Shown here one piece after another: positions 32,761-44,074 of a DNA stretch of 64,000 nucleotides. Made by a program: the position numbers and the translations under genes. The stretch is from Colocasia esculenta (lineage: Eukaryota; Streptophyta; Magnoliopsida; Alismatales; Araceae): the NCBI GenBank assembly GCA_014218235.1, contig CM024760.1, positions 70,310,961-70,374,960 on the forward strand, in the 5' to 3' direction. The first letter of the stretch is position 1, and every line of letters starts with the position of its first letter. The notes under the pieces were generated by a model, which was given only the letters and a program-made list of their open reading frames with translations, did not search any database and had not been told where the DNA came from.

Positions 32761-34510
32761 TCAGCATTTGTTTTGTTTGACACTGGTGCAACACACTCGT
32801 TTATATCACAAGCATTTGCTGATACATTAAAAGAAAAACCTACATCTATGGAATTTGAATTACCTATCACTACACCATTGGGAGAAAAGGCTCAATTAAA
32901 TAAATACTTTCCATTAGCTGATGTTAAGATTTGTGATCTCAATCTGAGAGCTGACTTGATCTATATGCCCATGGAGGGCTATAATGTTATTCTGGGAGCT
33001 GATTGACTGTCCACGTATGGGGCTATCGTGGATTGTAGAAGAGGGAAGATCTCCTTTAATGAATTTTCTAAATTAACCTTCACAGGCCATAGACACAAGA
33101 GGCACTTGTATCTTGTCTCTGCTATAAAAGCACATAACATGATAAGAAAGGGTTGTGTGGCATTTCTTGCCGCAATTGTGGTTGAAAAGAAAGCATCCAA
33201 GATATCAGACATACATATAGTGCAAGAATACCCCGAAGTGTTCCCTGATGAACTGCCAGGCATTCCACCAGAGAGAGATGTAAATTTCTCAATTGATCTA
33301 ACACCTGGAGCTGCACCGGTGTCACGCCAACCCTACAGAATGTCCTCGAATGAATTGAAAGAATTGAAGGAACAATTGATGGAACTGTTGGAAAAAGGAT
33401 TTATCAGACCAAGTACTTCTCCTTGGGGAGCACCAGTATTGTTCGACAAGAAGAAGGACGGATCATTGAGATTATGCATCGATTACAGACGATTGAGGGA
33501 CAACAAGCTCTACGCCAAATTGAGCAAGTGTGAATTCTGGCTCGAGGAGGTGTCATTCCTAGGCCAGGTCATATCGAAGGATGGTATCGCTGTCGATCCT
33601 TCCAAAGTAGAAGTTGTCTTAAACTGAGAGAGACCGACCAACATCACTGAGATCAGAAGCATTCTTGGACTGGCTGGTTATTACAGACGGTTCATAAAAG
33701 ACTTCTCCAAGATAGCTGTACCTCTTACTCGTCTTACGCGAAAAGAGAACCCCTATGTCTGGAGTAAGGAATGTGAGAAGAGATTTCAGACATTGAAGCA
33801 ATGCTTGACATCTGCACTTATCCTTGCATATCCAGTCGAGGGGGAAGGATTCTCAGTCTACACTGATGCATCTGGAATCGGTCTAGGCTGCATGTTGATG
33901 CACAACGAGAAGGTCATAGCTTATTCATCAAGACAATTGAAGCCTCATGAAGTCAATTATCCTGTCCATGACTTAGAATTAACTGCTATGGTATTTGCAC
34001 TCAAGATATGGAGGCATTATCTTTATGGTGAGCAATTTATTGTCTACTCCGACCACAAGAGTCTGAAGTACTTATTTTCCCAAAAAGAACTTAATATGAG
34101 AGAAAGGAGATGGCTGGAGTACTTGAAGGATTTTGATTTCAACATTCAATATCACCCAGGCAAAGGTCATGCAGTAGCTGATGCACTTAGTAGGAAGCCA
34201 GTAGCTTCTTTATCTTGTCTAGTCATGGGCGAGATGCAATTGTTAGAGCAATTTCCCAGTCTGGATCTGAACATTGAGCAGAGAAGTGATAAGATGATAG
34301 TTGCTAATCTTAGAGCTCAACCCGACATCTTTGACGAGATCAGAGAGCAGCAGGCTAATGACCCATTCTTGGTCCAAGTTAGGGAGACCATAGCTGACAG
34401 GCCTGATTTCTCTGTCACTGAAGATGGGAGAATATTATTCCAAGCCAGGACGTGTGTGCCTGATAATGAAGAGCTGAAGAGGAAATTGATGGATGAAGCC
34501 CACAAGACTA
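32761..34510 (+). pseudogene. pol: Element G protease, RT (core deleted) and RNase H
   Basis: The protease motif LFDTGATHSFIS lies at about 32776. A TGA at 33004-33006 replaces a Trp-type codon. RT N-terminal sequence is present (EYPEVFPDELPGIPPERDV, KGFIRPSTSPWGAPVLF, KKDGSLRLCIDYRRL). At about 33494 it jumps directly to RDNKLYAKLSKCEFWL, which in relatives lies after the FIDD catalytic motif. About 125 residues, including the catalytic Asp pair, are gone without loss of frame. A second TGA at 33625-33627 is followed by the RT thumb (RSILGLAGYYRRFIKDFSKI) and a full-looking RNase H (VYTDASGIGLG, HDLELTAMVFALKIWRHYL, VYSDHKSLKYLF, GKGHAVADALSRKP). Confidence 0.9.
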
Positions 34511-35758
34511 AATACACCCAAGAGAAACCAAGATGTACCAAGACATGAAAAGGTCGTTTTGGTGGCCAAACATGAAGCGTGAGGTGGCTGAGCATGCCGC
34601 GCACTGCCTCACATGTCAATAGGTAAAAGCTGAACACCGTCGTCCTGCGGGTGTACTCAGACCCCTGGACATACCTGAATGGAAGTGGGGGAGTATAGGC
34701 ATGGATTTCATCATGGGTTTACCTCAAACTCGTGGTGGACTTGATGCTATTTGGGTCATTGTGGACTGTTTGACTAAGTCCGCACATTTCCTTGCAATTA
34801 AGAGTACCTGGAGTGTTGATGTATTAGCAGCATTATATGTAAAGGAGATAGTAAGACTACATGGAGTCCCCGTGTCCACTGTTTCAGATCGTGCCCTAGA
34901 TTCACATCTAGGTTTTGGAAGGGACTTCAGACTGCCTTAGGCACTAAACTCAACTTTAGCACTGCTTTCCACCCACAGACGGATGGATAGACAGAAAGAA
35001 CAAATCAGATCGTGGAGGATATGCTACGTGCCTGCACCATAGACTTTGAGGGTTATTGGAATGAGCAATTGTCATTGATAGAATTCTCCTGCAACAACAG
35101 TTATCAGGCCAGCATTAAGATGGCACCATTTGAAGCACTGTACGGCAGAAGTTGTAGATCTCCAGTGTGATGGAATGAGGTAGGTGAGCAGCAATGGTTG
35201 GGACCAGACATGGTGCAAAACACAAGCAGGGATATATAGATTATCCGAGACAGAATTAAGATAGCTCAGTCCAGGTAGAAGAGCTATGCTGATAAAAGAA
35301 GAAGGGACTTAGAATTCGGAGTAGGAGACCATGTGATGCTGAAGGTATCCCCGACCCGAGGATTTCAAAAGTTTGGGATGAAAGGCAAGTTAAGACCAAG
35401 ATTCATAGGTCCATTTGAGGTATTGGATAGAGTTGGTGAGGTGGCGTATCGTTTGGCACTACCTCCTCAGTTTTCTACAGTACACAATGTCTTTCATGTG
35501 TCAATACTGAGGAAGTACATGTATGATCCATCATACGTAATCAGCTATGATGATATTATTTTGAACAAAGACATGACCTATGAAGAAAGGCCGGTGAAGA
35601 TATTAGACAAGAAGATGCAACAACTTCGGAATCGATCTATATCCGTGGTCAAGATACTATGGAGAAATCATGAAGTCGAAGAAGCCACGTGGGAACCCGA
35701 AGCCGCCATGCGCCGAAATTATCCGAAATTATTCAGTAAGTCACCCTTCCCCTTATGA
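34511..35758 (+). pseudogene. pol: Element G integrase with C-terminal chromodomain
   Basis: The zinc region is damaged: after DEAHKTKYT the frame shifts near 34516. By comparison with the family this is consistent with a 7-base loss that also removes one zinc His. The next frame holds WWPNMKREV, CLTCQ, a TAG, and the catalytic core from MDFIMGLPQTRGGLDAIWVI. A one-base loss near 34893, right after SDR, shifts the frame again. The third frame holds RFTSRFWKGLQTALG, TERTNQ with a TAG before it, ALYGRSCRSPV, further TAG/TGA codons, GPFEVLDRVGEVAYRLALPP and the chromodomain (SVVKILWRNHEVEEATWEPE) near 35640-35700. Chromodomains of this lineage bind histone marks and steer insertion into heterochromatin. 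Confidence 0.9.
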
Positions 35759-35788
35759 TCATATGAATTTGGAGACCAAATTCTTTTT

Positions 35789-35801
35789 AAGAGGGGGAGG
35801 A
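35789..35801 (+). promoter_or_regulatory. Element G polypurine tract
   Basis: AAGAGGGGGAGGA directly before the 3' LTR at 35802, the normal plus-strand primer site. Confidence 0.9.
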
Positions 35802-38733
35802 TGTAGCAACCTTGATTTTTAAAATCTCAAATAAAATAAAATTTTAATTAATAAATGTGATAAATAGAGTTAGTTTAGAATAAAGAGAGAATAATTGAAA
35901 TAAAAGGGAATTAAACCACTACCCAATAAACAAAAATAGAAATGGTTTGTATAAATGGCCCAAGCATGAAAAAATGGGCCCAATTGTGAAGAGCCCATCA
36001 TGGGTTAGGAGGTAATTTAGCCTAAATTCAGAGTTAAATATTAATAAATTAAATGAGGAAGAGATAATGCCTAAATGGATGGTAATTATCCTAAATAGGA
36101 GTCCTCATCCTATCCTAACCCCTTGGCCACGAAATTAGGCCTCTTCCTTACCCTATTAGGTGGATAAATGCTAGAAATAATGGAGATAAATAGGGATTTT
36201 TGGAGTTGGAAGAAGAGAGAAGAGTTTTAAGTTGTTTGGACTCTTTAAACATACAAAACACCCAATTCGGCCCTATCAACACCATAGAACGACTATTGGA
36301 GTTTTGAAGGACGAGTAGAGGAGCTGAGGACGAAGAGCAAGGAGAGGAGGAAGCTTGGAGCAAGGGATTTTCGTCACCTCCTTCGTCTAAACCCTAGGTC
36401 TTCATTACAACTACGAAAGGTAGGCAATCTCTCAATCACAAATTGTGAAATTTTAACCCTAGGTAGCCCGCATGATCCTCTTTGAAAGATCTCCGGTTTC
36501 GCTCTATTTTGTTCTTCCATGAGGATGAATTAATTATTTGAAACTCTATCATCATCTTGTACACGAACCCTAAAGTTTGTCTTCAATCCATGCTTGTACT
36601 CGATCTCATGCCATGTTATTATTCTCATAAATACTACATGATCTTAGCTTTCAAACGCCCCTACTTGCCCCAATTTTTATGATGTGACCATTGCCAATTA
36701 ATTCGTTGAATCATGACTGTGCATGTTTAGGTTACCGAAGATCAACCTATTCAAAGCACGTCTTACATGTATTTGTTTTCTAATTAAACATGCCCATTGT
36801 TAGATCTCCATGTCTAGTTTCATCTAAAATTGATCTCGTGATTTTTGGATGTCCCTGTGATTTTATTCGGGTTTTTGAAGTGACTGGTATCTTGTATGGA
36901 GGAAGGGATTCCACCTGGAAAAAGGGGAAAAGTCCTTTTCTAGCCTCGGGCCACCTTCTGGAGTCGCGACGGCCCGATCCGTCGCGATCTCAGAGGGGGG
37001 TCGTGACACGGGGGTCCGTCGCATTATGAACACGACGGGTCGACATGTCGCGACCTGGCCGGGTTCGACCCTAGTGGCCAGTTCAGCAGAACGTGACCGG
37101 GCCATGCGTCGTGACCTGAACGCGCCAGCTACCCATGTCGCGACAGCAGTATAGCGGCCAGAACATGAAATTTCACTTATACCCCTGCTAATCATGTCAA
37201 TTCAACCCTGCCTAGTCTTAATTAAACATTTTTATGAACAATTTCGATATGATAATTATTAAGGGATAATAATTACATGAAATCTATTAATTTAAAAGCT
37301 ATGTGCACAATCATACATGTTCTCTTGATTCCTTACACTTGCACACACCTAACATTCATGTTTACCATTAAACCTTATTTAATTACTCAATAATGTATTT
37401 GGTAATTAAGTGAAATTAATTACTAAATTCCCCTATTTAATTATTTACACTTGTCTTCGTTTTAATCGGGTGATTTGAATACTGTGATCGTTTCCCTCGG
37501 CCTTCGAGCATTCGAGGCACGACAGACCGTAGTTTCTAGACACTCTCTTGACATGGACCACCTCTCCATCGGGAATACTCTCGACTGGGCCAGGGACTCC
37601 TTGTCAAGGCCTCCATAAGTCTTCTTGGCTTTGGCGCATATCCTTAGTCGACGAGCTGGTTGTACCCTTAACACCCGTTACCCTTAGGGATCAGCACGAT
37701 CCATGGCCTTAGTGTGTATCCTTCTTACTTGTGATCACGCCAGACCATCTGGCCTGTGTTCATGACACAGATAGTGGGCGGATGTGACTTCTACCTGACT
37801 GCCGGTACCCGACCTGGTGCCGTGCAACTGTTACTATGGATGCTTAACGTTATTTTACGATTGTACCCATATGCCATTTACTATCTCATTACTCTCATCT
37901 GTTCACGTTCACTCTATACTCTCATCTATTCGTCTATTACTCTCATCTATTCTTAGTACTCTATTTGGCCATTTACATTAATTGTCTAAAATAATAAACA
38001 ATACTATATGCCAGTGCAATAGGGCCCGATCTGATCTTGGGGTGAGCTCTCGAAGAGTGCCATTTCCTCATAAGGGTTACATGATAAGGAAGTGTACGAC
38101 ATGCATCCAGTGCCATTTAATACTATAACAATTAATCTATGACAATCAAAGTGCTATCTATATAAGTGCTATCGTTACATGCTAGTTCGTTACATGGCCA
38201 TTCCATTATCATTCTCGTTGTACTATTTTTCCCTGTACTAGTGCTATTGTTCTCTTGCTATCGTTACTTGCTCTACATGACTATACTCTTTAGTTACCCT
38301 GCCATTTAAGACATTAATCATTTAAAGCATGCTTGTTCTCATGAGATATTAAGTCCTACTGGGCATTCGCTCACCCTGCGTGTTTTAATTCATGTGTTCA
38401 GGTGAGTCGGATGACGATTACCACACTCACGAGGAAGGGACTGAGGAGGATGCTCAAGAGTGACCTGTTCTAGTAATCACTGCCTAGTAGTAGTTAGTTT
38501 AGTTATGAGTCAGTCAGTAGTTATCTATTATGTAATAGTTTGGATTTGAATAAAGTACTTTGGTCCCTAGTTTGGCTCTGATCAATGGATGTAATAGTTA
38601 TTCGATGAATCATTAATGAAGTTGGATTTCATTTGGTATTATTCTAATTGTGCAATGGTTTGACATTTATCTATCGCTCTGTACTATTTAATAACTGTAA
38701 TTCCACTCTGATATTCCGCGTCGGGGCGTTACA
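35802..38733 (+). repeat. Element G 3' LTR
   Basis: 2932 bp, collinear with the 5' LTR throughout, ending GGGGCGTTACA. The GTCGCGAC cluster recurs at about 36964-37145. Confidence 0.95.
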
Positions 38734-41514
38734 CTAAATGGATCATATAAAAGTTATTAAGCTAAAATAGGGATTTTTAAAGGTTGAATAAAAGAAAAAT
38801 ACCCTAAATTCGTATCTTTAATATTTCCTAAAATGAAAAGAGTCATTAAATCATTAAAATAGTGAATATGGGTTTGAACTGGACTCCTAACCTACCCAAA
38901 TTGGCTAGGTACGAATTTGCAACCCAACCTAACCCAATTAGGAGGTGGAAAGCTTGGAAGGTTGGAAGGAATATGGAAACTCGAGAATTTAATAGGAATT
39001 AGAGTTGTATTAGGAATTGGAAACAATAGGTGCTTAAATACACCCCAACCCCTTCATGGCCGGCCCTAATGCGTTGCTGAGGCTTGCTGGACGTGGAGGA
39101 GAGGCCAAAGGAAGGGAGACAACGTGGGGAGAAGGCTTGCTCACGATCTAACCCTTGTTCTACGAGTTCAAAGCCCTAGGAGACAAATCGACCCAAAGGT
39201 AGGCATTCTCACAAGCTAAACCTAATTAATCTCGTCTGTAAGGTGTTCTTAGTATCAGGAACAAAAGCTCTCTAGTTGCTCTAATTTCATCGACCATATC
39301 TTGAGATCTCTATTTTTGATGCCCTGCTATCATCTTGTCCCCCAATCCTCATATTTAATTTAGATCTCCATGTACACTTGATCTTATGCCACGAAATTTT
39401 TACTGGACATACTGCTCGTGGTCAGGAATCATTTGCCACCGATTTCCCCAATTTCCATTCAGTATACTACACAAATTAATTCTTCTTCCTTCACTGTATC
39501 CTGCTCTGTGTTCTTCGTGCATGAACTTGTTTAAAACCTGCCAAGATCATGATTATTTTCAAATTCTATTTACTGTGTATACTCTCGCATGTCTATATTA
39601 GTGTGAAAGTTGTTTCGTGATTTTTGATCAACTGTACACCGAGATATCCATTTTTAATCTACCCTGTATCAAAACATGTAAAGCTCGGACCACAATCCAA
39701 GGCAAAACTTCTTCCTGTTCGGGCTCAGGTGCAGGACCTGAGAATGCGATGGCCCGATAGGCCGCATTCTCAGGGGCTGATCGCGACAAGAAATCTGTCG
39801 CGTTCTGAACACAACAGGCACTGGTGTCGCAATCTGGCTGTCTGTCCTGACCGACCCGTCGCGACCTTTGAAGGACTCTGTCGCGTTCTGGATGTACCCT
39901 GTCACGATCCTTACAAGGGTACGTCGCCTTCTAGACTTTTGCATATAAACCCTTGGATTTTGGTCCTCTTGTCCTGCTAGAGTGATTATACCCCTTGTTA
40001 ACAGTCTTAAACGCAGTGAAGAAAGATGCCATAATGTGAACATGTATTGATTAATTTAAAAGACACACACATGATCTTTTCATATCTATGATTCTTTTCA
40101 TCACATGCACATACTTGTAACCATCCAATATGACTCGACTTGGCATAAAAATATCTCACAATATATCTAGTAAATTACTTTAATAATGTATTTAAATTGC
40201 CCTATTTTTGTTGGACTTGTCTTCATTTCTCGCAATGTTTTGGGAATACCGTTACCGACGCTCCACTATTTTAGAATTCCTCTGGAACGTCGAGCACTTG
40301 TTTCTATATACACTTTCTCTTGACTTGGACAAACTCTCCGTCGGATATTCTTTCTGTGAGACTAGTGAATCCTTGTTCAAGGCCTCCATAAGACTCCTCT
40401 ATCCATGGATTCCCACATGGTCGATGAGTTGGTTGTACCCTAATACCTAAGATACCCTCTAGGGATCAGTAAGATCCAAACGGCCTTAGAATGCTCTCTC
40501 GCTCTTATCTTGAATCACGTCGGACCTCTGGACCTGTGCATAACATGGCCAGTGGAAGGGTAGTGCAACACCAATTGTGCGTGTTGTGCAACTGTTACTA
40601 TCGCCCATTTACTCGACGTTTCATGTGCAATGACCTATAGTTCTCATCTATACTCTACTCGCTCATCTATTATCGTTCTCTATACACTCGTCTATTCATC
40701 TAGTACTCTCATCTATTTCTTGGTACTCTCTATTGGCCATTAACTGATTGTCTAAAGATAAACAACATAACTAATGCCTGGCAATATATAAAGGGCCCGG
40801 TCTGGTTCTGGGAGGTGCGCCCAAAAGTGCTAGTGCCCACGGGAGTTAATTGACCAGAGTGTTTGGCATTACACTCAAGGGCTATCTATCTCGACTATCT
40901 ATATGGCAATCAAGGTTCTATGCTATATACTCGACTCGTTGTGCTATCATGAACTATATTGTGCTATTTGTGCTATGGCCATCCTGCTCTTTGTGCTATG
41001 CTCGACACTTGTGCTATATGAATGAAGCTATCGTGCTATCCCTTGCTTGACAATACTTGACTATCACTCTCTTCATTAGTTACTCTAATTTTTAATACAT
41101 TAATCATTTAAAGCATGCCTGATCATGTGATTTAAGTCCTACTGAGTGTTATCACTCACCCTGCATTATTGATGTGTGTTCTCAGGTGAGACCGAGGATG
41201 ATACATACACTCAAGAGGATGGGAATGACCAGGAGTGAAGTCAAGAGTACCCTGGCGTCTTAGTATTATGTTAGAGTCTTAGTTTAGTCTTTTACTTTTA
41301 TTCAATGTAATTGGGCCCTATAGATTGGCTTTGATATTAGTGATTGTAATAGGCATTTGAGGAATTATTAATGAGATGATTTTGCTTTAGTATTTATTTT
41401 TTGACCAATGGTTTGATGTCTATTATACGCTCTATACCTGTTTACTTGCAACTACCTCACGTTCCGATATTCTGTGTCGGGGCGTGACAGTGTAGGTGAT
41501 GGTGAACGTGCTAG

Positions 41515-42180
41515 CTATTGACTAGCCACTGGATCTTGCTGTTGATTGTAGATGTCCAAGAGGGACATGAGTGGCTTATTGCTTGGCCAGATTGAGGGAA
41601 TGGAAGTATCTATCATGGCATCAACTTCTAAAATCATTAGCCTACTTGTGACCTTGACAACATGCCCCTTATGTGGAAATTTCAAACATTGGTGATTCAT
41701 GGAGGGGATGGTGCCAAGAGCTTGAATATATGGCCTACCCAGCATCATCCTAAAGGTTGGGTCCATGTCAAGGATGTGGAATTCTATTTCAACCATGGAC
41801 GGACCCAATCCCACCTTTAGTGTAATCACCCCTTTCGGCGGCCTCTTAGTATTGTCAAAAGCAGTGATAGTGATTATAAAGAGTCGGATCTACTCTATTC
41901 TCGCACCACACAAGTTCAAAGAGTCAATAGAAGCCACATTTATGGATACCCCAGTGTCTACCAAGCATTGTGTAATGGGGATTCTATTGACATTGATAGT
42001 TAAGCATAAAGAATATTTGCTAGCCTCCATGAGTGCAAGCTCATGTTCATGGAATTCTATGGTCGGATGCTCACTTATGGGAGTTAAAATGGAGGTGATC
42101 TTGTTCACTGGAAAGTCTTCATTTACCATCACCTTCTGTAGGTATTGCATGAGGGCTTCTTGGTGGACAGTCGAACTTTA
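41515..42180 (-). pseudogene. Element D aspartic protease
   Basis: Two in-frame minus-strand pieces (42150-41890 and 41829-41515) show IPITQCLVDTGVSINVASID, with the catalytic DTG, and then FRMMLGRPYIQALGTIPSMN followed by HQCLKF. The latter is the C-terminal hallmark of Tat/Athila-type proteases. At least one stop lies between the pieces. Upstream is MQYLQKVMVNEDFPVNKITS. The sequence ends at the GTGTA target where LTR F was inserted and resumes at 28497 with the G-patch-like segment. Confidence 0.8.
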
Positions 42181-43425
42181 GATTAGTTCAAGAATGGAGA
42201 TTATGGCCAGTGTCTTGTCCAATTGCTTCAATAGATCATATTGAGTGCTAGGGATAGAATCTTCTGTGAGTGTTTCTTCCTTTGGCTATTGGGGTGCCTG
42301 TTCTTGACTTAGTGGAAATAGCTTGTGGAATATTCTCCCACTTTAGAGCACCATGGTCTCCTCATCTTCATTGTTTACAAGGGGCTCGCTAGTCCAAGCA
42401 TGTGGGATGGTGGGGTGTTGGTTGGGTACATGGTGGTGAACATTTGGTGTGGGGGTCTGATGTTAACCATGGGTGGTGGTGGACGAGAGAAGGTAGAGGG
42501 TATAGTAGAAATGGTGCGTAGGAAGGTGGCTTGCGGTGTTGGTGTGATGATGGGTGTAGTGGGAGGCAGACAGATGACAGGGTGGTTGAGTAGTAGGGGT
42601 TGTGGTGTGGTGGTAAGTGGTTGACGTATGAGAGGGTGGTTAGGTAGCAGTGGTTGTGATATGGTGGTGGTAAGTGGCTGACGTATGAGAGGGTGGTTAT
42701 GTAGTAGGGGTTGTGAGGTGGAGTTGGTGGTGCAGAGAAGATGGGATGGTTGGTGGTGAAGACGGAGGGGGCTTCCACATGCCAGCCTTGCCTTCTTTCA
42801 GAGTCAAGAGACGTCATGACCATGTTTACTTACTGATTTGGAGTCGAGTGCTCCAAAAGCAGGTTCTGCACTATGCCCATGTTTGACTGCTGGGGAGCTT
42901 AAGGTTGTGGTGTAGGTTGTTGTTGTTGTTAATGTTGTTGGTGCCGATTTTACTGTTGTTGCCTAGGTGGTCTCCTTGCTTTCATTTTTAGCTATATACC
43001 TCTTCATTTCATCCCAATCAATGCCTCCCTAATCATTTAAGTCAATGGTATGCCTAGGTCCCCTATAGAATGCATAGTAGCGAGAAGTATCATCATTAGG
43101 GGGCCATTATAGCCTTTCTGTAGGTAGGATGAGTGCATTGGCAGCTGTGAGAGCGTTGAAGATATCTATAATGGATTCTTGCAGGGAGGGGATGAGCTTC
43201 TCTTGGAGTTAGAGGTACTTGGGTGTATTGCTAAGGCTGTTGAAGAGGATGTTGTTGTTGTTGTTGCTGATATTATAGAGACTACTAGGGTTGCTGGAAC
43301 GACGTGGAGGGAGTACAAAGCATTTGGGGTGGATTATTTGGCCTTGGTTGTTGATATGGTTGTTGTGGAGGCCTTTGGTTGTTGGGTGGTGGACGAAATT
43401 GGTTTGGATTTCCCATTGCACTCAC
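42181..43425 (-). other. Element D gag-protease spacer with simple repeats
   Basis: Low-complexity sequence. On the plus strand it is GGTGGT/TGTTG-rich; on the minus strand it encodes His/Pro/Thr-rich peptide (PPTPPHNPYYITTLSYVSHL and similar repeated units). A tandem near-repeat of about 66 bases lies at 42600-42720. It is probably the variable C-terminal half of gag. Confidence 0.5.
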
Positions 43426-44074
43426 CTACTCATTAATGACACCCTCAGTTGTGGGACCACTAGCATTGGGGTTGACATTGTTCTTTTTTACTTCCCTAGT
43501 CTTGGGTTCAAACATGCTCATGATTGGGGAGTCCTTCAATTGCGTTTGAATGTATCTTCCCCTCTCATATAGATCTTCCATTGTGGTTAGCTTGTTCATG
43601 GCTAAGATGTGTTTGAATTGAGGGGTTGAGTTTGGGACAATCAGCTTTACTTGATCAGATTCAGACAATGGATCTTTCAACTTTTCGGCCATGGACCTCC
43701 ACCTATCAGCATATTATGTAAAGTCATCATTTGACCTCGTTTTCTATGCCACTAGATCAGTCACAGACAAGGATGGACCAACACAGTCCCTATATTTCTA
43801 CACAAACCTTCTCAGCACCACATAGAAATATTTAGCTTCAGATGGTTCCAATGAGTAGACCATTCAAGGGGAGGACCATCCAAGAACCTTTTGAATAGGA
43901 ATTCCAAGGCCTTCTTATATCTTGCCAAAATGATGATTCGTATATGAACTCTTTCAAATGTACGAAAGGATTGCCCGTGCCATTGTAACGGCGATAAAAG
44001 GGCATCTCTGAAGGAGGTAAGTGGAGGACTGGAAGAGAGGGGAGAGCAACTTCAATAATGTCTTTAGGGGCAAT
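43426..44074 (-). pseudogene. gag: Element D Gag core, truncated by element H
   Basis: From 44074 leftwards one frame reads IAPKDIIEVALPSLPVLHLP and SEMPFYRRYNGTGNPFVHLK, a typical opening of the Tat gag domain. A frameshift lies near 43840-43700. Another frame (43692-43426) reads DPLSESDQVKLIVPNSTPQF and MEDLYERGRYIQTQLKDSP. The sequence to the right of 44075 is the LTR of H, so the N-terminal part is separated. Retrotransposon gag is the likely function; no product is possible. Confidence 0.7.

Larger units (their letters stand above)
28603..38733 (+). mobile_element. Complete Ty3/gypsy chromovirus G (Tekay/Del-like), coding-defective
   Basis: A 10,131-bp element with two LTRs of 2934 and 2932 bp, PBS, gag, protease, RT remnant, RNase H, integrase, chromodomain and PPT, and a perfect CTAAA duplication (28598-28602, 38734-38738). 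The internal region is only 4265 bp because the RT core is missing. The LTRs differ at roughly 12 sites in the first 318 bases, mostly transitions, so the insertion is fairly recent but not new. The domain order and chromodomain place it in the chromoviruses; Tekay/Del is inferred from wording. Confidence 0.95.
28498..41489 (+). mobile_element. Solo chromovirus LTR F, split by complete element G
   Basis: F consists of 28498-28602 and 38739-41489, about 2.86 kb in all, beginning TGTAGCAATC and ending GGGGCGTGACA. The duplication GTGTA flanks it (28493-28497, 41490-41494). It is related to the LTR of G (same start TGTAGCAA and the 'CTACTGAGTGTTATCACTCACC' region split by a few changes) but clearly diverged. 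No internal region of F is present, so it is a solo LTR that later took in G. Confidence 0.9.
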
